From Micromonospora sp. NBC_00421 (GTDB taxonomy: Bacteria; Actinomycetota; Actinomycetes; Mycobacteriales; Micromonosporaceae), in NCBI RefSeq assembly GCF_036017915.1, contig NZ_CP107929.1, positions 2,449,501 to 2,513,500 of the forward strand: DNA of 64,000 nt, in the 5' to 3' direction. The notes below the pieces were generated by a model. The model saw only the letters and a program-made list of their open reading frames with translations. It was not told the DNA's origin and ran no database searches. The position numbers and the translations under genes are program-made. Below, piece after piece: positions 34,935 to 45,149 of this stretch (positions are counted from its first letter, which is position 1; each line of letters opens with the position of its first letter).

Positions 34935-35483
34935 TCAGGTGCCGTCACCCGGCAGCCGGGCCGTCCGGATGCCGCCGCCCAGCGGATGGACGGTGCGGGT
35001 GTCGCCGTCGTAGCTGCGCGCCGCCACGAACCGGCCCTCGGGCCGGTCGCCGTCGGTAAGCGCACGGGCCAACCGTCGGTCGTGATCGCGGAAGCGCAGC
35101 GCGAGACTCAGATGCGGAACCCACCGGCCCGGGGCGTGCCAGGGCCGGTGGCCGTCCGCCCCGTCGAGCGCCGCCCAGACCGCCTCGTGCAGGGCGGTCA
35201 ACGCGGCGGTGGGCCGGACCAGCCAGACCAGCGGGGTGCTGCCGTCGAGCACCGTCACCCGCTCCAGCCGGACCGGCAGGGGCAGCGCGGCGTCGAGGAG
35301 CCCGGCGAGCCGGTCGACCGCGCCGGGCGGGAACGCCTCGACGGCCGCCAGCGTCAGGTGCGGCCGGTTGGTCGGGTGGCCGTGCCGGGCCAGGCTGGGC
35401 AGCCCCGCCCCGGCCAGCCGGCCCCAGGCGGCGCGCACCGTCTCCTCCAGCGTCGGGCAGCAGAGCAGTTCGACCGTACGCAC
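34935..35483 (-). CDS. 2'-5' RNA ligase / cyclic phosphodiesterase superfamily protein
   Basis: This 182-residue protein has the two H-x-(T/S) motifs of the 2H phosphoesterase fold, RPHLTLAAVEAF near residue 40 and VPHLSLALRF near residue 125. They form one active site for 2',3'-cyclic phosphates or 2'-5' bonds in RNA. The physiological substrate is unknown. GTG 35483 (VRTVELLCCP) is preferred: TAGCCT lies eight bases upstream, fitting a leaderless transcript. It is divergent from the DEAD-box helicase, another RNA-handling gene. Confidence 0.8.
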   Translation of the reverse strand: MRTVELLCCPTLEETVRAAWGRLAGAGLPSLARHGHPTNRPHLTLAAVEAFPPGAVDRLAGLLDAALPLPVRLERVTVLDGSTPLVWLVRPTAALTALHEAVWAALDGADGHRPWHAPGRWVPHLSLALRFRDHDRRLARALTDGDRPEGRFVAARSYDGDTRTVHPLGGGIRTARLPGDGT

Positions 35484-35655
35484 GCCCGCCAGGCTAACCG
35501 GCGGACGGTGACCCGGGCGGACGGTCACCGGCACGGGCCGCTCCGGTCGGCGGGCGGTGACCGGGACGGCCATCCCGGCGGGCGGGCCTGCTCCGGCGAT
35601 GGGCTGGCCGGTCGGGCCGACCCGGGCGGGGAGGCAGGGCGGGGGCACGGGTTGT

Positions 35656-35683
35656 GCCGACCGGCACGGTTGTGCCGGTCGGC
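35656..35683 (+). promoter_or_regulatory. Perfect hairpin in the DEAD-box helicase leader region
   Basis: GCCGACCGGCAC (35656-35667) pairs exactly with GTGCCGGTCGGC (35672-35683) around GGTT, 38 bases before the helicase ATG. It could be an mRNA leader structure, an operator, or a terminator-like stop. The short A+T-rich AAAACTTTG follows it. Confidence 0.5.
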
Positions 35684-35720
35684 GGAACGGCCCGACCGGG
35701 GTGATGGAAAACTTTGCCCC

Positions 35721-37439
35721 ATGAGTTCCGCACCTACACCGACCGACCTCTCCGCCCCCGGCGACTCCGACACGGTGCCCGCCTTCGTGGATCTCGGGCT
35801 GCGCGCCGAACTGCTGGGCGCCCTCTCCGCGCTCGGCTACGAGGAGCCGACCCCGATCCAACGGGAGGCCATCCCGCTGCTGCTGGCCGGCCGGGACCTG
35901 CTCGGGCAGGCGGCGACCGGTACGGGCAAGACCGCCGCGTTCGCCCTGCCGCTGTTGCAGCGGATGCCGGACGACCGCAGCGGCGGCGACCCGGTGTCGC
36001 TGGTGCTGGTGCCCACCCGGGAGCTGGCGGTGCAGGTCTCCGAGGCGTTCCACCGATACGGCAAGGACCTCGGTGCCCGGGTGCTGCCCATCTACGGTGG
36101 CCAGCCGATCGGCCGCCAGCTCCGCGCCCTGGACCTGGGCGTGGACGTGGTGGTGGCGACCCCGGGCCGGGCACTGGACCACATCGCCCGGGGCACCCTG
36201 CGGCTGGGTTCGCTGGCCACGGTGGTGCTGGACGAGGCCGACGAGATGCTCGACATGGGCTTCGCCGAGGACATCGAGGCGATCCTGGAGCACGCGCCCG
36301 CCCAGCGCCAGACGGTGCTCTTCTCGGCCACCATGCCGGCCCGGATCGACGGACTGGCCCGTAAGCACCTGACCGACCCGGAACGGATCCAGATCGGGCG
36401 CGAGCAGCCGGTGGCCGGCGAGGCACCCCGGGTACGGCAGAGCGCGTACATCGTCACCCGGGCGCACAAGCCGGCGGTGTTGGGTCGGGTGCTGGACGTG
36501 GAGTCCCCGACGGCGGCGATCGTGTTCTGCCGCAGCCGGGAGGAGGTGGACCGGCTCACCGAGACGATGAACGGGCGCGGCTACCGGGCCGAGGCGCTGC
36601 ACGGCGGGATGAGCCAGGAGCAGCGGGACCGGGTGATGGGACGGCTGCGTGCCGGCACCGCCGACCTGCTGGTGGCCACCGACGTGGCGGCCCGCGGGCT
36701 GGACGTCGAGCAGCTCACCCACGTGGTCAACTACGACGTGCCGTCGGCTCCTGAGTCGTACGTGCACCGGATCGGCCGGGTGGGCCGGGCCGGTCGGGAG
36801 GGGGTGGCGATCACCCTCGCCGAGCCCCGGGAGCACCGGATGCTCAAGACCATCGAGCGGGTCACCGGCCAACGGATCGACATCGACAAGATCCCGACGG
36901 TGGCCGACCTGCGGACCCGACGGATGGCACTGACCCAGGCGGCGCTGCGGGAGAGCCTGCTGGAGGACGACCTGGACCCGTTCCGGGTGATCGTCGAGTC
37001 GCTGTCCGACGAGTTCGACCTGATGGAGGTGGCGCTGGCGGCCGTCAAGCTGGCCCACGAGGCGGCCCTGCCGGGCTCCGACGACGAGGAGGAGATCCCA
37101 CAGGTGGCGGTCCGGGCGCCCCGGGAGTCCCGACCGGGGTTCGAGGGTCGGGGTGGGGAGCGGCGCGGTGGCGGCCGGTCCCGCACGGGCGGCACCGCGC
37201 AGGTCTTCATCGGCCTGGGCCGCCGCGCCGGGGTCCGCCCGCAGGACCTGGTCGGTGCGATCACCGGGGAGACCAACGTCAGCGGCCGGGACATCGGCTC
37301 GATCGAGATCGCCGACCGGTTCTCCCTGGTGGAGGTGCCGCAGGGCGTCGCCGACGAGGTGATCGCGGGCCTGCGCAACAGCACCATCAAGGGCCGCAAG
37401 GCGACCGTACGGCGCGACCGCGGCGGCGAGGGGCACTGA
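35721..37439 (+). CDS. deaD: DEAD-box RNA helicase with DbpA-type RNA-binding domain
   Basis: This 572-residue ATP-dependent RNA helicase acts in ribosome assembly and mRNA remodelling. Motifs in order: Q motif PTPIQ, Walker A ATGTGKT, PTRELA, GG, TPGR, DEAD (LDEADEMLDMG), SAT, then domain 2 with FCRSREEV, ATDVAARGLDV and HRIGRVGRAG. A linker and a C-terminal DbpA-like RRM follow (VFIGLGRRAGVRPQDLVGAI, IEIADRFSLVEV), as in CsdA/DeaD. ATG 35721 has little ribosome-binding sequence (CCCC before it). The leader hairpin suggests regulated expression. Confidence 0.93.
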   Translation: MSSAPTPTDLSAPGDSDTVPAFVDLGLRAELLGALSALGYEEPTPIQREAIPLLLAGRDLLGQAATGTGKTAAFALPLLQRMPDDRSGGDPVSLVLVPTRELAVQVSEAFHRYGKDLGARVLPIYGGQPIGRQLRALDLGVDVVVATPGRALDHIARGTLRLGSLATVVLDEADEMLDMGFAEDIEAILEHAPAQRQTVLFSATMPARIDGLARKHLTDPERIQIGREQPVAGEAPRVRQSAYIVTRAHKPAVLGRVLDVESPTAAIVFCRSREEVDRLTETMNGRGYRAEALHGGMSQEQRDRVMGRLRAGTADLLVATDVAARGLDVEQLTHVVNYDVPSAPESYVHRIGRVGRAGREGVAITLAEPREHRMLKTIERVTGQRIDIDKIPTVADLRTRRMALTQAALRESLLEDDLDPFRVIVESLSDEFDLMEVALAAVKLAHEAALPGSDDEEEIPQVAVRAPRESRPGFEGRGGERRGGGRSRTGGTAQVFIGLGRRAGVRPQDLVGAITGETNVSGRDIGSIEIADRFSLVEVPQGVADEVIAGLRNSTIKGRKATVRRDRGGEGH

Positions 37440-37452
37440 ACCACCACGCGAC

Positions 37453-37487
37453 ACCGGCCCGCATCCCCACCGGGGGCGCGGGCCGGT
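37453..37487. terminator. Terminator after the DEAD-box gene
   Basis: ACCGGCCCGC (37453-37462) pairs with GCGGGCCGGT (37478-37487). It lies between convergent genes. Confidence 0.7.
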
Positions 37488-37549
37488 CGCGCTTGCGCGG
37501 AGCGGACCGGTCCCTCAGACCGGGTGTCTGCTCAGCGCGGTGTGGTCCC

Positions 37550-37921
37550 TCACAGCGGGTACGGCCCGAAGCGACCCCAGGCGACGATCGCCGCCAGGAC
37601 CAGCAGCACCGCGGTCAGCGCCGTGCCCGGGTGCTCCTTGGCCCGGGCGTGCACCACGACCGCGCCGGCCATCACGATCACCAGCCCGACGGCGGCCAGC
37701 GGGGTGAGCACCGTGGCGATGCCGGTGAGGCCGGGCAGGATCAGCCCGATCGCGGCCAGCACCTCGACCGCGCCGAGCGCCTTGACCTGGGTGGGCGGCA
37801 CGTTCTCCACCCAGCTCATCCGGTCGCGCAGCTTCTCCTTGGGTTGGGTCAGCTTGGTCAGTCCCGCGCCGGCGAAGAGCGCGGCGAGCAGGATCTGCAG
37901 TATCCACAGGAACACGTTCAC
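37550..37921 (-). CDS. DoxX-family membrane protein
   Basis: This 123-residue protein has four membrane helices. Its N-terminal LWILQILLAALFAGAGLTKL is typical of DoxX/SURF4-like proteins. Family members support redox or thiol homeostasis in mycobacteria, but the function here is unknown. GTG 37921 has GGAGG upstream. It stands alone between the helicase and lon. Confidence 0.8.
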   Translation of the reverse strand: MNVFLWILQILLAALFAGAGLTKLTQPKEKLRDRMSWVENVPPTQVKALGAVEVLAAIGLILPGLTGIATVLTPLAAVGLVIVMAGAVVVHARAKEHPGTALTAVLLVLAAIVAWGRFGPYPL

Positions 37922-38043
37922 GGGCGGTCGCCTCCGGGGGTGCCACCGTACGGTGGCGGATGCGGGGAACGGGACGGGTTCAGGCTACGGGGCCGGGCGG
38001 CCCCCGACGCCCGGTGGACGTCGGGAGCCGGCGGGGATGACCG

Positions 38044-40380
<2,337 letters not shown>

Positions 40381-40401
40381 CGGACACCTGCCATCGGTTG
40401 A

Positions 40402-40422
40402 GTTGAGCGTGTCTCACTCAAG
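40402..40422. promoter_or_regulatory. HAIR element (HspR operator) in the lon promoter
   Basis: GTTGAGC-N7-ACTCAAG matches the HAIR consensus CTTGAGT-N7-ACTCAAG with a perfect right half and two changes on the left. Lon genes of streptomycetes are known HspR targets. Confidence 0.8.
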
Positions 40423-40447
40423 TCACAAACCGTTCCCCATGTTCCGG

Positions 40448-40467
40448 GATGTGACCCAGGACACATC
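40448..40467. promoter_or_regulatory. Crp-type palindrome in the lon-lsr2 gap
   Basis: GATGTGACCCAGGACACATC is 18/20 identical to the site at 28316-28335 and fits GTG-N6-GNCAC. It lies inside a longer inverted repeat (40444-40453 with 40462-40471). It is 67 bases from lon and about 155 bases from lsr2. Confidence 0.65.
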
Positions 40468-40622
40468 CCGGGGGCACCATCACCCTCGGCCAGCATTGCC
40501 CGGACCCGGATTTCCCAGGATTCACGCGCCCCGCCAAATGAAAGGGAGGCGTATTGTTGCGGATTTGGCGTCAGATAGGTCAAACTCTTAGCACACCCCG
40601 CTCAACACAGGGAGTAATGGCG

Positions 40623-40970
40623 ATGGCAAGGAAAGTAATCACCGTTCTGACCGACGACCTCGACGGCGGAAAGGCCGATCGGACCGTCGAGTTCAGCCTG
40701 GACGGGGCGGCGTACACCATCGATCTCTCCGACGAGAACGCGGGGGTGCTGCGCAAGACGCTCGACGCATACATCACCGCTGGCCGCCGAATGGGTCGGG
40801 GCGTGGTCGACGCCGGTCGCCCGGCTCGCCGCCCCGCGCGGGCCGGGGTCTCGGGAATGGATCGCGAGCAGAACCGCGCCATCCGGGAATGGGCGACCAA
40901 GAACGGCCACGAGATTTCCGAGCGTGGTCGCATCCCGGTGTCGGTCGTGGAGGCGTGGAAGAACCGCTGA
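40623..40970 (+). CDS. lsr2: Lsr2 nucleoid-associated protein
   Basis: This 115-residue H-NS-like protein binds the DNA minor groove and silences A+T-rich, often foreign, genes. The N-terminal oligomerisation domain is VITVLTDDLDGGKAD...VEFSLDGAAYTIDLS. A linker rich in Arg/Pro follows. The C-terminal domain has REWATKNGHEISERGRIPVSVVEAW with the RGR hook. ATG 40623 is chosen over ATG 40617 because GGGAG lies at the right distance. It is divergent from lon and ends in a classical terminator. Confidence 0.96.
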   Translation: MARKVITVLTDDLDGGKADRTVEFSLDGAAYTIDLSDENAGVLRKTLDAYITAGRRMGRGVVDAGRPARRPARAGVSGMDREQNRAIREWATKNGHEISERGRIPVSVVEAWKNR

Positions 40971-40995
40971 CCGGCAGGTCGGGTCACGATCGGAT

Positions 40996-41039
40996 GCGCC
41001 GGGGTCACGCTGAGATATCAGCGTGACCCCGGCGCTTTT
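40996..41039 (+). terminator. Intrinsic terminator of lsr2 with U-tract
   Basis: A perfect 18-bp stem (40996-41013 with 41018-41035) with loop GATA is followed by TTTT. It is the most classical terminator in the window. Confidence 0.95.
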
Positions 41040-41253
41040 CGTGCTGTCCACAATTTCCAACCGTCGGCCCGCCGCCGAAAACCGTTGCCGGCCCGGTCAG
41101 CCGCGACCAGTTACGGCCCGGAGTCGGCACAGGTGGCCCGCACCACGGCCCGGGGTCGGCAGGTGGCCGGCACCACAGGCGGGTCGGCACGGGCCGGCCC
41201 GCACCACAGGGCGGGCGGCTTCGGGCCGACCGGGTGGAGTCCCACGAAAACCA

Positions 41254-41285
41254 CGGGCCGCCCCGGGATCACCCGGGGCGGCCCG
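41254..41285 (-). terminator. Terminator of the Asn/Gly-rich secreted protein gene
   Basis: CGGGCCGCCCCGGG (41254-41267) pairs perfectly with CCCGGGGCGGCCCG (41272-41285) around ATCA, 22 bases past the stop. Confidence 0.85.
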
Positions 41286-41306
41286 TCGCCGTCGTCGTCC
41301 GTCCGG

Positions 41307-42605
41307 TCAGTTGACCTGGATACGCACCACGTCGAAGGCGGGGGTCTGGTTGGCCCGCTCCATCATCGGCACCCGGTGCGAGCCGTCGCCGGCCCAGACC
41401 GCGCACTGCGCCGTACCCGACTGCGGCAGGCCCGGGATCTGGATGGTCACGTCGTCGGCCTGGTTGCCGCCCTTGCCGTCCTCGGTGGCCACGAAGAACG
41501 CCGGAACGTCCTGCGGGTTGGACGGGGCCTGGTTGGTGCTCTGGAGCATCCGGCAGGCGGTGTGGAAGTGGCCGCGGGTGAGACCCTGGCCGTTGAGCAC
41601 CGAGCTCTCCACGTAGTAGCCACCCTGGCCGGCCGCCAGGAACCGGTCCCGGACCAGGTTACGGGTGGAGACCTTCAGGCTGAACGCCTGGTTGCGTCGC
41701 ACCTGGTTCGGGAACTGCGTGATCAGCAGCGACGGGTTGCTGGCCGCCGCGCCGACCTCACCGAAGGCGGTGCTGACGCAGCGGTTGCCGTTCTGGAAGC
41801 CGTCGTGCGGCTGCAGCTTGCTGTTGCCGCAGTCCTTCGCGAGCACGCCCAGGGCGTTGCCGTTGTTGCCGTTCTGACCGCCGTTGTTCTGGCCGCCGTT
41901 GTTGTTGCCGTTCTGGCCGCCGTTGTTGCCGTTCTGGCCGCCGTTGTTCTGGCCGCCGTTGTTGTTGCCACCGTTCTGGCCGCCGTTGTTGGCGGCCACC
42001 TGGCAGCCGGCGAGCTGATCCAGGCCCTGCGGGCGCTGGGCGAACCGGCCGATCGCGGTGGCGATCCGGTTCAGCGCGGACCGTCGCTTGTCGGCCAGTG
42101 GGCCGAGGATGGCGTTGTTGATGAACGCCTGCCCGTTGCGCCCCTCGGCGGCCAACCGCTTGTTGGCGTCGTCGATCTGGGTCTTGAGCAGGGCGAGTTC
42201 CTTGTCCACCTCGGCCTTGGCCTGGGCCGGAATCTGCGGCAGCCGGGGGGTGACCTCCGGGCAGGCCACCGTCGAGGCGAGCGTGGTCACCGGCGCGTTG
42301 CCGGCCTTGACGGCTTGGCACTCGGCGACGGACATCTGCCCGTCACCCCAGTGGTTACGGACCCAGCGGCCGTTCTGCCACGTCTGGGTGGTGCTGCCGC
42401 GCCCGCTCGGCGAGGTGGCACCGGGGCTCGGTGCGACGCAGGCCGACGAGACGTTACGGGTCTGCTGCCTCGGCTTGTCCCCGGCCGAGGAGATCTGGGT
42501 GACGGCGGCGATGCCGCCGAAGACGACGAGCGCACCGACCGCCGCCAGCAGCCGCTTGCTCCGCGCGTTACCGGATGACCGGCGTGCCCCTGTGGACCTG
42601 CGCAT
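41307..42605 (-). CDS. Secreted protein with Asn/Gly/Gln-rich repeat region
   Basis: This 432-residue protein has a signal-anchor-like N terminus (residues 18-40, LLAAVGALVVFGGIAAVTQ). A helical part follows (about 90-210; PQIPAQAKAEVDKELALLKTQIDDANKRL). A low-complexity NGGQN/NGGQNGNN region covers about residues 211-255 (DNA 41850-41985). The C-terminal domain is beta-rich, with paired Cys and the RGHFHTACRMLQSTNQAP segment. No enzyme motif is visible. It may bind or shape surface material. ATG 42605 has AAGGAG upstream. It stands alone. Confidence 0.75.
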   Translation of the reverse strand: MRRSTGARRSSGNARSKRLLAAVGALVVFGGIAAVTQISSAGDKPRQQTRNVSSACVAPSPGATSPSGRGSTTQTWQNGRWVRNHWGDGQMSVAECQAVKAGNAPVTTLASTVACPEVTPRLPQIPAQAKAEVDKELALLKTQIDDANKRLAAEGRNGQAFINNAILGPLADKRRSALNRIATAIGRFAQRPQGLDQLAGCQVAANNGGQNGGNNNGGQNNGGQNGNNGGQNGNNNGGQNNGGQNGNNGNALGVLAKDCGNSKLQPHDGFQNGNRCVSTAFGEVGAAASNPSLLITQFPNQVRRNQAFSLKVSTRNLVRDRFLAAGQGGYYVESSVLNGQGLTRGHFHTACRMLQSTNQAPSNPQDVPAFFVATEDGKGGNQADDVTIQIPGLPQSGTAQCAVWAGDGSHRVPMMERANQTPAFDVVRIQVN

Positions 42606-42909
42606 CGAATTGCTCTCCTTCTCGATCCGGTACCTGACTCGTGTCCCCGACGAGGAGACGCCCTTTCGGGTCCGTCGCCCCCGCCCGGGGCACTGCGACG
42701 TTCCGGTCGCACGTCGATGGCCGACGATGCCTTCCCGCACCGTCCGCCGCGTCGGGTGGCGCGGCTGGGGAAATCCTGCCCATTCCCGCTTAGGTACGGG
42801 CCGGCGCGGACGAAGGTTCAACGCGGATCGAAGGATCCGGGACTGTTTTCCGGTCGGGCCGGAATGTCACCAACCGTCGCCGGAAAATGACGGCCGGTCG
42901 TGTGCCGGA
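42606..42909. other. Non-coding gap with weak inverted repeats
   Basis: No gene is supported. It holds the promoter region of the secreted protein. Near the other end an inverted pair TTTTCCGG (42846-42853) / CCGGAAAA (42880-42887) lies after the stop of the minus-strand gene at 42910 and may be its terminator. Confidence 0.4.
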
Positions 42910-43782
42910 TCAGTCCACGCAGAGGTGGTCGAAGGCGAACGGCGCGGTCAACTCGTCCCGCCGGTCCCGCAGTGTGCGGATCTGCCGCCGCAACTCTTCC
43001 CGGTCGAGCAGGGTGGATTCGTCGAACTCCGCCCCGGCCAGCCGGTCGCCGACCGCCACCGCCGCCAGATCCTCGGCCAGTCGACCGGGGTCGATCCCGC
43101 AGTGCAGCCGGGCCTCGTGCACGGTGACCCGCTCCACCAGACTCCGGCCGGGCCGCACCTCGACCCAGCTCCAGCCCTCGGCCACCCCACCCTGCCAATG
43201 CACGTGCAGCCCCCGCACGATCGGGTCGCTGAGCCGCCGGGACACGTACGCCTCGACGGCCGCCACCCGGGACAACGCGCCGAGGTCGTTTACCGGCCCG
43301 GTGCGCCCGTCCGGCAGCCGGCCGACGATGTCGCGGAAGCCGACCGGCGCGTCGTCCGGGTCGTCCGAGGCGGCACCGGCGGCGTAGGCGCGCGCATCCA
43401 CGACGTACGTGACGATCCGTCGGCCGTGTCGCGCGGCCCGCAGGGTCGGCGACCCGATCCGCAGCACCGGCAGGCCCACGGCGGTGCACACCGCCGCACC
43501 CATCCGTTCGGCCCGCTGCCCGGCCGAACCCGCCGGCGCGGTGGGGCCGACGGTCAGGGCGAACAGCGGGACACCGGTGTCGGCCGCGCAGACGACGTGG
43601 TCGAACTCCTCCCGCAGGGCCGAGCTCCACTGGTGCCCGGTGACCCCGGCCGGTCGCCGCGACACCAGGTCGCCGAGCCGGCGGGCGGCGTACACCGCAT
43701 GGCCGGCACGGACGAACAGCGGCGCCGCACCGGCCGGGACCGGCCGCAGCCGGGCGCCGTCGTCGGTGGCGGTACGCGTCAT
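42910..43782 (-). CDS. DUF2726-like protein, probable nuclease-fold
   Basis: The central part of this 290-residue protein (REEFDHVVCAADTGVPLFALTVG ... MGAAVCTAVGLPVLRIGSPTLR) resembles DUF2726, a restriction-endonuclease-like fold in which a basic substrate strand is followed by an LPVLRI strand. The catalytic Asp/Glu-Lys signature is not clear. The remaining C-terminal half has no recognised domain. ATG 43782 (MTRTATDDGARL) has only weak ribosome-binding sequence. It is divergent from the DICT-domain gene across a tandem-repeat array. Confidence 0.55.
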   Translation of the reverse strand: MTRTATDDGARLRPVPAGAAPLFVRAGHAVYAARRLGDLVSRRPAGVTGHQWSSALREEFDHVVCAADTGVPLFALTVGPTAPAGSAGQRAERMGAAVCTAVGLPVLRIGSPTLRAARHGRRIVTYVVDARAYAAGAASDDPDDAPVGFRDIVGRLPDGRTGPVNDLGALSRVAAVEAYVSRRLSDPIVRGLHVHWQGGVAEGWSWVEVRPGRSLVERVTVHEARLHCGIDPGRLAEDLAAVAVGDRLAGAEFDESTLLDREELRRQIRTLRDRRDELTAPFAFDHLCVD

Positions 43783-43865
43783 CGTCGGGTCGGTCCGTCC
43801 ATGGCGGGGAAGGTGACCGGACGAGTCTAGGACGTCGAGCACGGTTCCCGCCTCGTCGGTGCGGC

Positions 43866-43936
43866 CGGTCGGTGCGGCGTCGGTCGGTGCGCGTCGGTCG
43901 GTGCGGCGTCGGTCGGTGCGGTGTCGGTCGGTCCGT
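43866..43936. repeat. Tandem 14-15-bp repeats in a divergent intergenic region
   Basis: Units of CGGTCGGTGCGGCGT and near copies lie at 43866-43880, 43881-43894, 43895-43909, 43910-43924 and a partial copy to 43936. The array is between the divergent start codons at 43782 and 44020. Confidence 0.85.
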
Positions 43937-44019
43937 CGGTGCCGGCCGGTGCGGTGCCGGACGTTGGTGGCGGTCCCGGGCGGTTGGTGTGCCCCGACCG
44001 GTTTCTCTACGCTCACGGG

Positions 44020-45132
44020 GTGCTGCACGACGGACCGGCCCCGGAACTGTTGACCAAGCGGAGTCTCGTCACGGTCTCCCACGCCATCGAGCGGTCGGCG
44101 CTGGCCACCGCCGAGGACGGGCCACTGGTGGTGATCGCCCTGTTCCAGCGGATGCCCTACTTCCTGCGGGAACAGGCCCGCTACGGCCGGATCGCGGCCA
44201 GCGCGGCGGTCACCGTGGTCGGGCTGGTCGGGGAGACACCACCGGAGCTGCCACCCGGGGCGTACGCGGTGGCGCTTGACGAATCCGAGGAGCTTGCGCG
44301 GGAGTGGAGCGTGGTGGCGCTGACCCCTCGGTTCGGGGCCAGCCTGGTGGCCCGGGACCAGCGTGAGGTGGCGGCGGCCGGCACGCTGGAGGAGGGTCGG
44401 CTCTTCTCCGGCCGCTGGGGCTTCCGCCGGGACGAGGCCCTGCACGAGGTGATCCGGCTGCGGGCGCAGCTCGGCGACCGGCTCCCCCCGGCCGCACTGA
44501 CCGCGATCGACCAGGTGCTACGCCGGGTCCGGGACCTGCCGGCGACCCCCGGCGAGAGCCGGGCCGAGGCGGCGTTGCGGCTGATGGCCGAGCGGGTAGA
44601 CCGCGCCCACCGCAGCGGGTCGGATCGGGTCGGCGAGCCGGTGGAGGGCCCGCCGGGGCTGGTGGACGAGCCGACGCTGCACCGCTGGACCGGGATGGGC
44701 GGGGTGACCGCCGCAGGCACCCTGCCGGTGGCCCTGATCGGGGTACGGGTCAGTGAGCCCGCCGGCGCCCCCGAACGCTTCGGACGGCGCAGCGCCGCCC
44801 GGGAGGCGCAGGCCGTGATCGCCGCGCTGACCGCGCCACTGCGGCCGGTGGACCGGGCGGTCCGCCTCGCCCCCGACGAGTACCTGCTGGTCCTGCCGGC
44901 GTTGACCCGGGAGGAGGCGCTGGCGGTGGCCGGTCAGGTGCACGCCTCGGTGGCCGGGCTCGCCCGGTCGTACCCCTTCGTGTCCTTCGCGGTGCACGCG
45001 GCGGTCACCGTGACCGACCGGCGGCCGATGCCGGTGGCCGAGGTCCGGCATGCCGTCGGGTGGGCGGCCCGGGAGGGCGTTCCGGTGGCCACTGTCGCCC
45101 GGGAGGCCGTCGCGAGCGCCGCCCAGCACTGA
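44020..45132 (+). CDS. DICT sensory domain protein with degenerate GGDEF-like domain
   Basis: The protein of about 370 residues starts with a DICT domain (residues 1-130: VSHAIERSALATAEDGPLVVIALFQ ... REWSVVALTPRFGASLVARD), usually found with light or cyclic-nucleotide signalling. A C-terminal domain (about 220-370) has a GGDEF-like layout, but the signature reads APDEYLLVLPAL, so diguanylate cyclase activity is unlikely. GTG 44020 is chosen because TACGCT lies six bases upstream (leaderless) and homologous domains begin near there; GTG 43987 is possible. The BtuF-like gene follows after 17 bases, probably in an operon. Confidence 0.75.
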   Translation: MLHDGPAPELLTKRSLVTVSHAIERSALATAEDGPLVVIALFQRMPYFLREQARYGRIAASAAVTVVGLVGETPPELPPGAYAVALDESEELAREWSVVALTPRFGASLVARDQREVAAAGTLEEGRLFSGRWGFRRDEALHEVIRLRAQLGDRLPPAALTAIDQVLRRVRDLPATPGESRAEAALRLMAERVDRAHRSGSDRVGEPVEGPPGLVDEPTLHRWTGMGGVTAAGTLPVALIGVRVSEPAGAPERFGRRSAAREAQAVIAALTAPLRPVDRAVRLAPDEYLLVLPALTREEALAVAGQVHASVAGLARSYPFVSFAVHAAVTVTDRRPMPVAEVRHAVGWAAREGVPVATVAREAVASAAQH

Positions 45133-45149
45133 GAACGGGGGGACACGGA

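Noticed and set aside
34935..37454. An 839-codon minus-strand frame covering the helicase gene
   Set aside because: Only its end (34935-35483) is a real gene. The rest is a shadow of the plus-strand DEAD-box helicase, which has all family motifs.
42800..42840. Possible tRNA-like fold near GGTTCAACGCGGATC
   Set aside because: No acceptor stem, anticodon arm or CCA-adjacent pairing can be built around the T-loop-like bases.
44020..45132. Active diguanylate cyclase
   Set aside because: The GGDEF signature is replaced by APDEY, so catalysis is not supported.
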